Positions 34,988 through 45,171 of a stretch of DNA of 64,000 nucleotides are shown here, in pieces (positions within the stretch are counted from its first letter, which is position 1; the number at the start of each line of letters is the position of its first letter). The notes under the pieces are model-generated. The model was given only the letters and a program-made list of their open reading frames with translations, was not told the origin of the DNA and searched no databases. This DNA is from Oceanobacillus chungangensis (GTDB lineage: Bacteria; Bacillota; Bacilli; Bacillales; Amphibacillaceae). The translations under genes were made by a program, and so were the position numbers. Location: NCBI RefSeq assembly GCF_003369565.1, contig NZ_PIOD01000005.1:372001-436000 (forward strand), given 5' to 3'.

Positions 34988-36367
34988 ATGAAGACGTTTG
35001 ATTTAGCAATCATAGGTGGCGGTCCAGGAGGATATGTTGCCGCGATTCGTGCAGCGAAAGAAGGACTGTCGGTTGCTTTAATAGAAGGCAGAGATTTGGG
35101 TGGAACATGTTTAAATCGAGGATGTGTTCCTTCCAAAACATTGCTTAAGCATGCTGAAGTTATTGAACAGATTAAGGATGCCAAAACATTTGGTATTACT
35201 GTAAATGATTTTTCTTACTCCATAGAGAATATGATAAAGCGAAAAAATAAAGTTATAAATACATTGAAGAGCGGTATTAAAGGATTAATTAAACAAAGTA
35301 AAATTACAATGATAGAAGGATATGGTATTGTTTCGAAAGATAAAACGGTAACAGTTACAACAGGCAATGAAGAAGAAAAAATCCAAGCTGAAAACATTAT
35401 CCTGGCAAATGGATCCAAACCATTCGTACCTCCGTTTCCCGGATTGGAAGAGGGTTCCTATCATACGAGCGATACTATATTTGATATCGAGGAAGTCCCA
35501 TCCCATATGGTGATTGTCGGCGGTGGTGTTATTGGTCTAGAGATTGCTTGTATTTTTAATAGTTTTGGAACAACAGTGGAAATCGTCGAGATGGCAGATC
35601 GTATTATACCGAATGAAGATGTGGACGCTACAAAATTCCTGACAAAGCAATTAACAAAAAAGGGAATCAGCATTCGCACTGGAACGAAAATTACGGGCTT
35701 TAAAAATGAAAATGGAAAAGCTATCGTTGAAATGGAAATGAATAATGAAAAGATTTCTTTAGAAACGGATAGTATTTTAGTAGCTGTCGGAAGAACACCG
35801 AATCTTACTGGAATAGAAGATCTCCCTGTCAAATTTGATGGGAAATTTGTTAAGGTAAACAAAGATTTGGAGTCCAGCCTCTCAGGGATCTACGCAATTG
35901 GTGATTTAATCGGTGGATATCAGCTAGCACATGCAGCAAGTGAAGAAGGAATAAAAGCCGTGAAGCACATTGTTGGAAAGGAAGACAAATCTGATATGCT
36001 AATTCCACGCTGTGTCTACACCTTCCCGGAAATCGCAAGCGTAGGTATTACCGAAGTCGAAGCAAAGAAAGCCGGTTATAAGGTAAAAGTGAAAAAAGTT
36101 GATTTAGCGGCTAATGGAAAAGCTATTGCTTCTAATGAAAACAGTGGCTTCGTGAAAATAATCGCCGAGGAAAAATATGGTGAAATCCTTGGTGTTGTCA
36201 TGGTCGGTCCACATGTAACAGAAATGATTAGCTCAGGAACAGCGTTCATGCATTTAGAAGGTACTGTCGAAGAACTAGAAAATATGGTATTCCCGCATCC
36301 CACTGTATCCGAAGCATTGACAGAGGCTGCAGCGGCTTGGATGGGGAAGGGAATTCATTATAGCTGA
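34988..36367 (+). CDS. lpdA: Dihydrolipoyl dehydrogenase (E3)
   Basis: A 459-residue flavoprotein that reoxidises dihydrolipoamide with NAD. The FAD site is LAIIGGGPGGYVAAI; the redox disulphide is Cys41/Cys46 in GGTCLNRGCVPSK; the NAD site is VIVGGGVIGLEIA; the C-terminal FPHPTVSEAL holds the catalytic His-Glu pair region. TAGGAGG precedes the ATG. It is the last gene of the complex operon, so the complex has its own E3 rather than relying on that of pyruvate dehydrogenase. Confidence 0.95.
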   Translation: MKTFDLAIIGGGPGGYVAAIRAAKEGLSVALIEGRDLGGTCLNRGCVPSKTLLKHAEVIEQIKDAKTFGITVNDFSYSIENMIKRKNKVINTLKSGIKGLIKQSKITMIEGYGIVSKDKTVTVTTGNEEEKIQAENIILANGSKPFVPPFPGLEEGSYHTSDTIFDIEEVPSHMVIVGGGVIGLEIACIFNSFGTTVEIVEMADRIIPNEDVDATKFLTKQLTKKGISIRTGTKITGFKNENGKAIVEMEMNNEKISLETDSILVAVGRTPNLTGIEDLPVKFDGKFVKVNKDLESSLSGIYAIGDLIGGYQLAHAASEEGIKAVKHIVGKEDKSDMLIPRCVYTFPEIASVGITEVEAKKAGYKVKVKKVDLAANGKAIASNENSGFVKIIAEEKYGEILGVVMVGPHVTEMISSGTAFMHLEGTVEELENMVFPHPTVSEALTEAAAAWMGKGIHYS

Positions 36368-36516
36368 GGTTTGTAATTGGATTAGTTTGAGGAATAATAA
36401 AAGAAGACTAATAGAACGAATGGTAGAATTTCTATTATAGTGAAAGTAATTTTGATAAGTAAAATGATACAATATCGCGATGTACAAGGTTAAGATTTCT
36501 ATTCTCTGTTAATCAT

Positions 36517-36594
36517 AGAAGCACTCCTACTGTCTTTTTGGTATTTTGGTCAATTACCATTATTGAAGACTTCTGGGAGGTGCTTCTTTTTCTT
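36517..36594 (+). terminator. Terminator with long branched stem-loop
   Basis: AGAAGCAC (36517-36524) pairs with GTGCTTCT (36580-36587) and the stem continues through CTCC/GGGAGG-type pairing; TTTTTCTTG follows. Confidence 0.65.
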
Positions 36595-36670
36595 GTTTTA
36601 AATCTCTTACCATGAAATGGATAATAATTATGGAATTAACTAAAATATTAATAAATTCTATTATTTCCAC

Positions 36671-36699
36671 TTGAATATACGTACAAAATATATTATTAT
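36671..36699 (+). promoter_or_regulatory. ara promoter
   Basis: TTGAAT (36671-36676), 17-base spacer, TATTAT (36694-36699). The first AraR box lies inside the spacer. Confidence 0.6.
36675..36690. promoter_or_regulatory. AraR operator 1
   Basis: ATATACGTACAAAATA resembles the Bacillus AraR box (ATTTGTACGTACAAAT-like). It overlaps the promoter. Confidence 0.7.
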
Positions 36700-36715
36700 T
36701 GATTCATATTACAAC

Positions 36716-36731
36716 TTATACGTACATATTT
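36716..36731. promoter_or_regulatory. AraR operator 2
   Basis: TTATACGTACATATTT, 41 bases centre to centre from operator 1, on the same face of the helix. Paired, phased boxes are used for cooperative AraR binding in B. subtilis. Confidence 0.7.
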
Positions 36732-36754
36732 ATAATAAGGGTGGTGTAAAGAAC

Positions 36755-37447
36755 ATGTTAGATGACTTAAAACTTAAAGTTTTAGAAGCAAATTTAGCAT
36801 TACCAAAGCATAATTTAGTTACTTTTACGTGGGGGAATGTAAGCGGTATCAGTAGAGAGGATGAGTTAATTGTTATCAAACCTAGTGGTGTACCGTACGA
36901 TGAATTAAAAAAAGAGGATATGGTTGTAGTTGATTTTGATGGAAAAGTAGTAGAGGGGGAGTTAAATCCATCTTCAGATACACCAACACATCTGGTTTTA
37001 TATAAACACTTCGATAATGTTGGTAGCATAGTACATACACATGCACCCTACTCAACAAGTTTTGCGCAAGCTGGAAGAAACTTGCCGGCACTTGGTACAA
37101 CACATGCAGATTATTTTTACGGAACAGTACCTTGTACAAGAGAGATGACGGAAGATGAAATAAATGGTGCGTATGAGATTGAAACTGGAAATGTAATTGT
37201 AGAAACGTTTAAAGACATTAATCCAAATCAGATGCCGGGTGTTTTAGTTTATAGCCATGCACCATTTACTTGGGGGAAGGACCCAAGCGAAGCCGTACAA
37301 AATGCAGTTGTCCTAGAGGAAGTAGCAAAAATTGCTTTACAAACATATCAGCTAGATCCAAATGTTCCCTCGATGGATCCATTACTTTTAGACAAACACT
37401 ATTTAAGGAAACATGGTTCGAAGGCTTATTATGGTCAAAAAAATTAA
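36755..37447 (+). CDS. araD: L-ribulose-5-phosphate 4-epimerase
   Basis: A 230-residue zinc class II aldolase-fold enzyme that converts L-ribulose-5-P to D-xylulose-5-P. Seen are [37 protein letters not shown], zinc histidines in [16 protein letters not shown] and the late [12 protein letters not shown] 36755 follows AAGGGTGGTG; the frame extends upstream through the promoter, but the family length is 230. It is first in the order araD-araB-araA, unlike B. subtilis araABD. Confidence 0.96.
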   Translation: MLDDLKLKVLEANLALPKHNLVTFTWGNVSGISREDELIVIKPSGVPYDELKKEDMVVVDFDGKVVEGELNPSSDTPTHLVLYKHFDNVGSIVHTHAPYSTSFAQAGRNLPALGTTHADYFYGTVPCTREMTEDEINGAYEIETGNVIVETFKDINPNQMPGVLVYSHAPFTWGKDPSEAVQNAVVLEEVAKIALQTYQLDPNVPSMDPLLLDKHYLRKHGSKAYYGQKN

Positions 37448-37459
37448 GGAGTGCATCCA

Positions 37460-39169
37460 ATGACTAATAAATACACGATAGGAATTGATTACGGAACAGA
37501 ATCAGGTAGGGCAGTTCTAATATCATTAGAGGATGGAGCGCAGATTTCTGACCATGTAACACCATACAGACATGGAGTCATTGACAAAAAATTACCCGGT
37601 TCTAACCTTGAGTTAGGTCACGATTGGGCATTACAGCATCCTCAAGATTATCTAGAGGTATTGGGAAACTCAATACCAGCAATATTAAAAGATTCAGGAG
37701 TTAATCCAAATGATGTTATAGGAATAGGAATTGATTTTACTGCATGCACAATGTTGCCAATTGATGAAAACGGTGCACCACTCTCAGATAATCCAGAGTT
37801 AAGTAATAATCCACATAGTTGGGTGAAGCTATGGAAACACCATGCAGCACAGGAGGAAGCAAATAAATTAAATGCAATTGCAGAACAAAGAGGAGAGAAG
37901 TTCTTAGCAAGATACGGGGGGAGAATATCTTCAGAGTGGATGATAGCAAAGATATGGCAAATCTTAAATGAAGCCCCTGATATTTACGATAAAACGGATC
38001 GATTTGTAGAAGCAACTGATTGGGTTATCTCAAAGCTAACGGATAGTTTTGTACGTAACAGTTGTACAGCTGGTTATAAAGCGATTTGGCATAAAAAAGA
38101 TGGTTACCCGGATAAGGATTTCTTTAAGACTCTAGATCCACGATTAGAAAATCTAACCGAAACAAAACTTCGTGGTGAGATTGTACCATTAGGAACAAAA
38201 GCTGGAGAACTTTCATTAGAAATGGCAGAACTTACTGGATTAAATGCTGGAATAGCTGTAGCGGTAGGTAATGTGGATGCACATGTATCTGTACCTGCTA
38301 TGGGGGTAACCGAGCCTGGAAAATTAGTAATGACAATGGGAACCTCAATTTGCTCATTGCTTTTAGGAGAAATAGAAGTTGAAGTTGAAGGAATGTGTGG
38401 GGTTGTTGAAGACGGGATTATTCCTGGAATGTACGGTTATGAGGCTGGGCAGTCAGCTGTGGGGGATATATTTGCATGGTATGTTGATCAAGCAGCTCCA
38501 GAATACATTAAAAAAGAATCCGAAGAAGCTGGTATAGATGTTCACCAATTGTTAGAAAGGAAGGCAACAACCTATAAACCAGGTGAAAGTGGACTTTTAG
38601 CATTGGATTGGTGGAATGGTAATCGCTCCGTACTTGTAGATACGGATCTTACTGGATTGCTAATTGGAATGACTTTACAAACAAAACCTGAAGAAATATA
38701 TCGAGCACTTCTTGAATCAACAGCGTTTGGTACACGCAAAATTGTAGATGCATTTCATAATAATGGTTTGGAAGTAAAGGAGCTTTATGTTTGTGGCGGA
38801 TTACCATATAAAAATAAGTTGCTGCTTCAAATCTATGCTGATGTAACCAATCGTGTGATTAAGGTAGCTGATTCCTTGCAAACACCTGCATTAGGAGCAG
38901 CAATGTTTGGAGCGGTAGCAGCTGGTAAAACTATGGGTGGATATGACAACATAGTGGAAGCATCGAGAAAAATGTCTAGAGTAAAAGAAGAAGTAATTAA
39001 ACCCATTCCAGATAATGTAGCGATTTATGAAAAAATATATCAAGAATATTCAATTTTACATGATTATTTTGGTCGTGGAGACAATAATGTTATGAAGCGT
39101 TTAAAAAAAATTAGATCAATTAATGAAACTAACATTGAAAGTAGAGGAATCATATATGCTAACAATTAG
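37460..39169 (+). CDS. araB: L-ribulokinase
   Basis: A 569-residue FGGY-family kinase that phosphorylates L-ribulose. N-terminal ATPase-fold motif [61 protein letters not shown] and the C-terminal phosphate motif [18 protein letters not shown] are seen. ATG 37460 has AAGGAG eight bases upstream; a GTG at 37451 overlaps it. Its 3' end overlaps araA by 14 bases. Confidence 0.96.
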   Translation: MTNKYTIGIDYGTESGRAVLISLEDGAQISDHVTPYRHGVIDKKLPGSNLELGHDWALQHPQDYLEVLGNSIPAILKDSGVNPNDVIGIGIDFTACTMLPIDENGAPLSDNPELSNNPHSWVKLWKHHAAQEEANKLNAIAEQRGEKFLARYGGRISSEWMIAKIWQILNEAPDIYDKTDRFVEATDWVISKLTDSFVRNSCTAGYKAIWHKKDGYPDKDFFKTLDPRLENLTETKLRGEIVPLGTKAGELSLEMAELTGLNAGIAVAVGNVDAHVSVPAMGVTEPGKLVMTMGTSICSLLLGEIEVEVEGMCGVVEDGIIPGMYGYEAGQSAVGDIFAWYVDQAAPEYIKKESEEAGIDVHQLLERKATTYKPGESGLLALDWWNGNRSVLVDTDLTGLLIGMTLQTKPEEIYRALLESTAFGTRKIVDAFHNNGLEVKELYVCGGLPYKNKLLLQIYADVTNRVIKVADSLQTPALGAAMFGAVAAGKTMGGYDNIVEASRKMSRVKEEVIKPIPDNVAIYEKIYQEYSILHDYFGRGDNNVMKRLKKIRSINETNIESRGIIYANN

Positions 39170-40640
39170 ACCTTATGAATTTTGGTTTGTTACAGGAAGT
39201 CAGCATTTGTACGGAAATGAAGCACTGCAAGAAGTAGAAAAGCACTCTTCAGAGATTACTAGGCATCTAAATGAATCTAGTAACCTACCATTTAAAGTTA
39301 CTTTTAAAGGCGTATTAACAAATGCAAGTGATATTCATAATTTGATTTTAAAAGTAAATAGTGATGAAAATTGCGCAGGAATTATTACTTGGATGCATAC
39401 TTTCTCGCCTGCAAAAATGTGGATTTCAGGTTTAAAGGCGTTACAAAAGCCATTATTGCATCTGCATACACAGTATAACCGTGATATTCCTTGGGAAACA
39501 ATTGATATGGACTTTATGAATTTAAATCAATCTGCACATGGTGACCGTGAATATGGGTTTATTGGTACCCGATTAAATGTACCAAGAAAGGTAATTGTTG
39601 GACATTATCAAAATGAAGCAACCACCACTAAAATAGCGGAATGGATGAAAACAGCTGCTGCCGTTACAGAAGGTAAAAATATCAGAGTTGCACGATTCGG
39701 AGATAATATGCGAAACGTTGCTGTGACAGATGGAGATAAAATAGAAGCCCAGATTAAGTTTGGTTGGACTGTAGATTACTACGGAATCGGAGATTTAGTA
39801 GAAGAAATAGAAAAAGTATCTTCAATTGAGGTTGAAGAAATTTATCAAGAGTACAAAGAGATATACGAACTGCCCGAGACAAGTAGTAATGCAGGTGAAA
39901 TTAAGGACTCTATTATGGAACAAGCAAGAATCGAACTTGGTTTGAAAGCATTTCTATCAGAGAGAAACTATAATGCATTTACAACTAATTTTGAGGACCT
40001 CCATGGTATGAAGCAACTACCAGGGCTCGCTGCACAACGGTTAATGGCGGAAGGATATGGATTTGCGGGTGAAGGTGATTGGAGAACAGCTGCATTACTA
40101 CGTATGATGAAAATTATGGCTAATAATAAAGGTACATCGTTCATGGAAGATTATACGTACCACTTGGAACCTAATAATGAACTGATTCTTGGATCACATA
40201 TGCTGGAAATATGTCCTACAATCGCTACAACCAAACCTAGAATTGTAGTTAATCCGTTATCGATGGGAGGTAAAGCAGACCCGGCTCGGTTGGTATTTGA
40301 TGGCGGAGAAGGAGAGGCAGTGGTGGCCTCACTAATTGAATTAGGCGGAAGATATCGTCTTGTCATTAATGAAGTAATCGGAGAGAAGTCTAGAAATGAA
40401 ACCCCAAATCTTCCAGTTGCAAAGGTATTATGGAAACCTATGCCATCTTTAACAAAAGCAACGGAAGCATGGATATATGCAGGTGGTGCCCATCATACTG
40501 TATTCTCCTTTGAGGTAACGTCAGACCAATTGGAAGACTTTGCTGAAATGACAGGTATCGAGTGTATCGTGATTGATAAGGATACTAATCCAAGGAAACT
40601 AAGAAGTGAGTTGAAGATAGGTCAGGGAATTTGGGGATAA
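39156..40640 (+). CDS. araA: L-arabinose isomerase
   Basis: A 494-residue isomerase of L-arabinose to L-ribulose. The N-terminus [14 protein letters not shown] is diagnostic; [46 protein letters not shown] and [11 protein letters not shown] cover the substrate and metal site (two Glu, two His). The ATG at 39156 follows AGAGGAATC and lies inside the end of araB, so translation is coupled. There is no clear terminator after it. Confidence 0.97.
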   Translation: MLTIRPYEFWFVTGSQHLYGNEALQEVEKHSSEITRHLNESSNLPFKVTFKGVLTNASDIHNLILKVNSDENCAGIITWMHTFSPAKMWISGLKALQKPLLHLHTQYNRDIPWETIDMDFMNLNQSAHGDREYGFIGTRLNVPRKVIVGHYQNEATTTKIAEWMKTAAAVTEGKNIRVARFGDNMRNVAVTDGDKIEAQIKFGWTVDYYGIGDLVEEIEKVSSIEVEEIYQEYKEIYELPETSSNAGEIKDSIMEQARIELGLKAFLSERNYNAFTTNFEDLHGMKQLPGLAAQRLMAEGYGFAGEGDWRTAALLRMMKIMANNKGTSFMEDYTYHLEPNNELILGSHMLEICPTIATTKPRIVVNPLSMGGKADPARLVFDGGEGEAVVASLIELGGRYRLVINEVIGEKSRNETPNLPVAKVLWKPMPSLTKATEAWIYAGGAHHTVFSFEVTSDQLEDFAEMTGIECIVIDKDTNPRKLRSELKIGQGIWG

Positions 40641-41056
40641 ATTATTGAAACTATTATTATCTTAACAGAGTTTTTTTTCTAACCTCCAGCATGCCTAAAT
40701 GATAGAAATACTTGTAGTAAGAACAAATAACCAACAACATTCAATTTGACGCAGTAACTTTAAGCCATTTTAATAGTTAAAATATATGATTGATGTAGTG
40801 TTTCGTTTAAGTAAAGAGTAAGCGCATAATCACCGTAATAAGAAGTTTTTTATAAACTTTTTGAAAGCGATGCCAAATAATAACTGTAATAAAAAATGGT
40901 TCTTTTCTAAAGGATTGTTGCTTTTTCAGTGATGGAAGATGATGAACGCAATGCTGATTTCCGCAACGGTCAATAAGTTTTCATGCCATCGCGGTATATA
41001 AGAAAGCAATAAACTATACGAAATAAGCCTAAGCAATATAACAAGGAGGAATTATA
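40641..41056. other. 416-base regulatory gap between araA and the monosaccharide ABC operon
   Basis: No supported gene. Contains the promoter and cre at 40861-40890 and a leader of about 160 bases. A further cre-like core GTAAGCGC occurs near 40830. No convincing AraR box is seen here, unlike before araD and araR. Confidence 0.6.
40861..40890 (+). promoter_or_regulatory. Probable promoter with cre site for the ChvE-type ABC operon
   Basis: TTGAAA (40861-40866), 18-base spacer, TGTAAT (40885-40890). cre TGAAAGCGATGCCA (40862-40875) overlaps it, 13 of 14 consensus matches. Confidence 0.6.
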
Positions 41057-42133
41057 ATGAAAAAAGTCGGTATTTTTCTATCAATCATAGTACTCACTGT
41101 TATTCTGGCTGGATGTAACAGTACCGCAAGTGGTGGAGATGGAGATGGTCAAACTGTTGGAATAGCCATGCCTACTAAATCATCTGAAAGATGGGTTAAA
41201 GATGGAGAGAACATGGTGGATCAATTTGAAGAACTGGGTTACAAAACGGATTTACAATACGCAGAGGATGTTGTAGAGAACCAAGTTTCTCAAATTGAGA
41301 ACATGATTACAAAGGGTGTTGATATTCTAGTAATCGCCTCCATTGATGGTGAGGCCTTAACAGATGTACTAGATAAAGCAAAAAATCAAGATATACCCGT
41401 AATTGCTTATGACCGACTTATTATGAATAGTGATCATGTTAGTTATTACGCTACATTCGATAACTTCCAAGTTGGAGTATTACAAGGTGAATACATTGAA
41501 GAGAAATTAGGACTAGCTGATGGGGAAGGACCCTTCAATATTGAGTTGTTTGCTGGGTCGCCAGACGATAACAACGCATATTTCTTTTGGGATGGAGCAA
41601 TGTCTATCTTAGAACCTTATATCGAGAAGGGGCAACTAGAAGTACAAAGTGGTCAAATGAGTTTTGAACAGGGGGCAACCTTGCGCTGGGATGGAGCAAA
41701 GGCACAAGAAAGGATGGATAACCTATTAAGTGCTCATTATGCTAATGAGCAGATAGATGTGATTTATTCTCCATTTGATGGGATAAGTCGTGGAGTTATT
41801 TCCTCATTAAAAGCTGTAGGTTATGGTTCAGGCGATAAACCAATGCCAATTGTTACTGGACAAGATGCAGAGTTGGCATCTATCAAATCGATTATTGCCG
41901 GAGAACAAACACAAACAATTTTTAAAGATACCCGTTTATTAGCGGAAAGTGCAGTAGATATGGTCGTATCCATTCTTGATGGTGAAGAGCCTGAATTGAA
42001 TGATACAGAAACATATGATAATGGAGAAAAAGTTGTCCCTTCTAATTTGTTAGGACCGATTTCTATTGATATTGAAAACTATGTCAAAGAACTTGTGGAT
42101 ACTGAATATTATTCGGAAGATCAGTTGCAATAG
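41057..42133 (+). CDS. ChvE-type monosaccharide ABC transporter substrate-binding lipoprotein
   Basis: A 358-residue ribose/ChvE-class binding protein. Signal peptide with lipobox LAGC (lipidated Cys20). The mature protein shows [45 protein letters not shown] and [17 protein letters not shown], the ChvE/XylF pattern that fits aldopentoses and galactose. It heads a three-gene operon with an ATPase and a permease and lies between ara genes and araR, so L-arabinose is the probable ligand. AAGGAGG precedes the start. Confidence 0.9.
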   Translation: MKKVGIFLSIIVLTVILAGCNSTASGGDGDGQTVGIAMPTKSSERWVKDGENMVDQFEELGYKTDLQYAEDVVENQVSQIENMITKGVDILVIASIDGEALTDVLDKAKNQDIPVIAYDRLIMNSDHVSYYATFDNFQVGVLQGEYIEEKLGLADGEGPFNIELFAGSPDDNNAYFFWDGAMSILEPYIEKGQLEVQSGQMSFEQGATLRWDGAKAQERMDNLLSAHYANEQIDVIYSPFDGISRGVISSLKAVGYGSGDKPMPIVTGQDAELASIKSIIAGEQTQTIFKDTRLLAESAVDMVVSILDGEEPELNDTETYDNGEKVVPSNLLGPISIDIENYVKELVDTEYYSEDQLQ

Positions 42134-42148
42134 GATTTTAGTATTTCT

Positions 42149-42183
42149 AGGATGGTTTAGTGCTGAACCTGCTGAATCATCCT
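42149..42183 (+). other. Intercistronic hairpin after the ChvE-type gene
   Basis: AGGATGGTTTAG (42149-42160) pairs with CTGAATCATCCT (42172-42183), 12 bp with G-U pairs, 11-base loop, no strong T-run. Comparable hairpins follow the other two binding-protein genes in the window. Confidence 0.6.
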
Positions 42184-42212
42184 GCAAATCTTTGATAAAG
42201 GTGTGAATAGGT

Positions 42213-43739
42213 ATGGGTGGAACAATCTTGGAAATGAAACAAATTACAAAAGAGTTTCCAGGTGTTAAAGCTTTAGATAATGTTAATTTAAAAGTCCAAG
42301 AGGGAGAGATACATGCCCTTATTGGTGAAAATGGTGCTGGTAAATCTACTTTAATGAAGGTATTAAGCGGAGTTTATCCTCATGGGACGTATTCTGGAAA
42401 TGTTATTTTTAAAGATGATACTTGCGAATTCAAAAATACGAATGACAGTGAAAATCTTGGAATTGTAATTGTTCATCAGGAACTTGCATTAATCCCACAC
42501 CTGTCAATTGCAGAAAACATATTTTTAGGGAATGAACAGACAAATAGAGGTATTATCGATTGGAAAAAAACAATTATTGAAACACGACAGTTACTTAAAA
42601 AAGTTAGATTAAACATAGATCCCGAAGAGCAGATTAAAAATATAGGAATAGGTAAGCAGCAATTAGTTGAGATTGCAAAAGCTCTCTCTAAGAAAGTAAA
42701 GCTCTTGATTCTTGACGAACCGACAGCCGCTCTAAACGAAGAAGATAGTGAGAATCTGCTGCAGTTATTATTGGAGTTTAAAAAGCAGGGAATGACTTCA
42801 ATACTTATTTCTCATAAATTAAAAGAGCTATTTAAGGTGGCTGATAGTATTACGGTTCTACGTGATGGCCAAACAATCAAGTCCTATTCTATAAGTGAAA
42901 TTACAGAAAACAAGATAATTAAGGATATGGTTGGTCGTGACTTATCCAATTTATATCCAGAACGTGAGCATAATATTACCGATGAAGTAGTCTTTGAAAT
43001 TAAGAATTGGTCAGTTTATGATCCGCGAGATTCAGAGAAAAAGATATTACATGATGTTAATGTGAATGTAAAACGAGGGGAAATTGTCGGATTAGCAGGG
43101 TTAATGGGTGCTGGAAGAACAGAACTTGCTATGAGTGTTTTTGGAAAATCCTATGGTAAAAGGATCACTGGACAACTTATTAAAGAGGGACAGGAAGTAT
43201 CCTTTAAAAGTGTCGATCAAGCAATTAAAAATGGTGTTGCATATGTATCTGAAGATCGTAAGGAATACGGGCTAATATTAAATGATAGCATTAAGAATAA
43301 TTTATCACTTGCAAACTTAAAAAAAGTAGCAAACAAGAACGTAATTGATAAGAACAGAGAAGCTGCTGAATCAGAATTATTGAAATCAAGAATAAAAATA
43401 AAATCGCCAACAATTCAACAAAAAGTAGGGAAACTTAGTGGAGGAAATCAACAAAAAGTAGTTTTGGGAAAATGGATATTTACTGATCCAGATGTTCTCA
43501 TACTAGATGAACCAACACGAGGAATAGATGTTGGTGCAAAATTTGAATTATATAAGGTAATCAATGAACTAGTGGAAAAAGGAAAAAGCGTTATTTTGAT
43601 TTCATCTGAATTACCAGAATTAATCGGCATGTGTGATCGGATATATACGATAAGTGAGGGGAAAGTCACTGGGAATATTGATAAGATTGATGCAAATCAA
43701 GAGACATTAATGACGTATATGACACAGGGGAGGGAGTAG
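42213..43739 (+). CDS. gguA: Monosaccharide ABC transporter ATP-binding protein (GguA/XylG type)
   Basis: A 508-residue protein with two fused ABC domains. The first (about 1-245) has Walker [10 protein letters not shown], signature [13 protein letters not shown] and Walker [12 protein letters not shown]. The second (about 255-505) has a degenerate Walker [10 protein letters not shown], the usual condition in this family, signature [14 protein letters not shown] and Walker [15 protein letters not shown]. It powers the following permease. AAAGGTG precedes the ATG; the permease gene starts three bases after its stop. Confidence 0.93.
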   Translation: MGGTILEMKQITKEFPGVKALDNVNLKVQEGEIHALIGENGAGKSTLMKVLSGVYPHGTYSGNVIFKDDTCEFKNTNDSENLGIVIVHQELALIPHLSIAENIFLGNEQTNRGIIDWKKTIIETRQLLKKVRLNIDPEEQIKNIGIGKQQLVEIAKALSKKVKLLILDEPTAALNEEDSENLLQLLLEFKKQGMTSILISHKLKELFKVADSITVLRDGQTIKSYSISEITENKIIKDMVGRDLSNLYPEREHNITDEVVFEIKNWSVYDPRDSEKKILHDVNVNVKRGEIVGLAGLMGAGRTELAMSVFGKSYGKRITGQLIKEGQEVSFKSVDQAIKNGVAYVSEDRKEYGLILNDSIKNNLSLANLKKVANKNVIDKNREAAESELLKSRIKIKSPTIQQKVGKLSGGNQQKVVLGKWIFTDPDVLILDEPTRGIDVGAKFELYKVINELVEKGKSVILISSELPELIGMCDRIYTISEGKVTGNIDKIDANQETLMTYMTQGRE

Positions 43740-43742
43740 GAT

Positions 43743-44900
43743 ATGAATGGTATGAAGCAATTAATTAGTAATAATTTGAGCCGCTTTGGAATGATTATTG
43801 CATTATTTAGTATAACAGTATTATTTCAAATACTAACAGATGGAGTTTTATTGACTCCATTAAATGTAACGAACATTATTATGCAGAATAGTTATATCAT
43901 CATATTGGCAATTGGTATGATGCTTATAATAATTACAGGTGAAATTGACCTATCCGTTGGTTCCGTAGCAGCATTTATCGGAGCAATTGCTGGAATAATG
44001 CTTGTAACTTTTGATATTCCAGTAGTTTTAGCAATAATATTATGTTTATTACTTGGAGCTATCATAGGTGCATGGCAGGGATTTTGGGTAGCATATATTA
44101 ACATACCTGCATTTATTGTAACTTTAGCTGGAATGCTAATATTTAGAGGGTTAACGTTAGTGGTCCTTCAAGGGCAGACACTGGCTCCATTTCCAAATGG
44201 TTTTCGAAGTATAAGCTCTTCTTTTTTACCGCAAATATTTAACGGAGGAGAACTTCAGTTATTTACAATAGTAATAGGGATAGTATTATCATTTTTGTAT
44301 TTGTTTAATGAATTAAGACTAAGAAGAATAGATTTAAAGAATAATTTCAATACAACCTCATTGCCACTTTTTATTGCAAAAATAGCAACGTTAATAATAG
44401 TAATAAATGTTTTTACTTATACGCTCGCATTATATGAAGGAATTCCTTATGTTTTGATTATCTTGTTTGTTCTAATTGTTGGATATACATTTATCATGAA
44501 CAAGACGATCCTAGGACGTCATATATATGCTGTGGGCGGTAATGAGAATGCTGCAAAATTATCAGGAGTAAAGACGAAGAAAATGAAGTTTTTGGTTTTT
44601 GTTAATATGGGGGCAATGGCAGCTTTAGCGGGACTAATATTTGCTGGTAGATTAAATGCTGCAACACCTCAGGCGGGTAATTTATTTGAACTGGATGCTA
44701 TTGCAGCAGCCGTTATTGGTGGAGCATCAATGACTGGAGGGATAGGTACAGTATTAGGTGCCGTGATAGGAGCTCTAGTTATGGGTGTGTTAAATAACGG
44801 AATGTCATTAATGGGTATAGGAATTGATTGGCAACAGGCAATCAAAGGGCTTGTCTTACTTGGAGCTGTTGCATTCGATGTACTAAATAGGAATAAATGA
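43743..44900 (+). CDS. gguB: Monosaccharide ABC transporter permease (GguB/XylH type)
   Basis: A 385-residue membrane protein with about ten segments. IIILAIGMMLIIITGEIDLS-VGSVAAF and the later GGNENAAKLSGVKT cytoplasmic loop are typical of the ribose/xylose permease family; the large central loop (about 150-235) is typical of the GguB subgroup. GGGGAGGGAG precedes the ATG, and the gene follows the ATPase closely. Confidence 0.93.
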   Translation: MNGMKQLISNNLSRFGMIIALFSITVLFQILTDGVLLTPLNVTNIIMQNSYIIILAIGMMLIIITGEIDLSVGSVAAFIGAIAGIMLVTFDIPVVLAIILCLLLGAIIGAWQGFWVAYINIPAFIVTLAGMLIFRGLTLVVLQGQTLAPFPNGFRSISSSFLPQIFNGGELQLFTIVIGIVLSFLYLFNELRLRRIDLKNNFNTTSLPLFIAKIATLIIVINVFTYTLALYEGIPYVLIILFVLIVGYTFIMNKTILGRHIYAVGGNENAAKLSGVKTKKMKFLVFVNMGAMAALAGLIFAGRLNAATPQAGNLFELDAIAAAVIGGASMTGGIGTVLGAVIGALVMGVLNNGMSLMGIGIDWQQAIKGLVLLGAVAFDVLNRNK

Positions 44901-44969
44901 TTTTGATTTAAGCAAGTTAATTAATTGTTCATTAACTTGCTTAAAATTGTTGGGAGCTAATAATGCAAA

Positions 44970-44985
44970 ACTTACGTACAAGAAT
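44970..44985. promoter_or_regulatory. AraR-like box upstream of araR (distal)
   Basis: ACTTACGTACAAGAAT resembles the boxes at 36675 and 36716. It is about 150 bases before the box at 45116. Confidence 0.5.
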
Positions 44986-45115
44986 AAACAATTAGTATAC
45001 TCTCTTTCTATGAGGAAAATAGCTTTAAATAATAGAGATTACATATAACAGGTTTTATTTGCTAGTGCCCACATTGTTAGTAAGATTATTTATAACATGT
45101 TAAAATATTAGTAGA

Positions 45116-45132
45116 ACTTATACGTTCATATT
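45116..45132. promoter_or_regulatory. AraR box upstream of araR (proximal)
   Basis: ACTTATACGTTCATATT shares CTTATACG and CATATT with the araD-proximal box, consistent with autoregulation. Confidence 0.6.
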
Positions 45133-45171
45133 ATAGTGGCTTGCTATCTTATGTATCATAGAGGTGTATGG

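Larger units (their letters stand above)
36368..36754. other. Gene-free stretch before araD: terminator, promoter and AraR boxes
   Basis: About 390 bases without a supported gene. It holds the terminator of the dehydrogenase operon (36517-36594) and the arabinose control region (36671-36732). The stretch 36368-36516 shows only weak AT-rich pairing (AATAGAA/TTCTATT). Confidence 0.6.

Noticed and set aside
34450-35184. 244-codon antisense frame within the E2 and E3 genes
   Set aside because: Codon-shadow of two well-supported genes; composition is Ser/Thr/Ile-rich noise with no start site.
36731-36736. TATAAT just before the araD ribosome site as an alternative promoter
   Set aside because: Transcription would start inside the ribosome site; the promoter at 36671-36699 with the AraR box in the spacer is more sensible.
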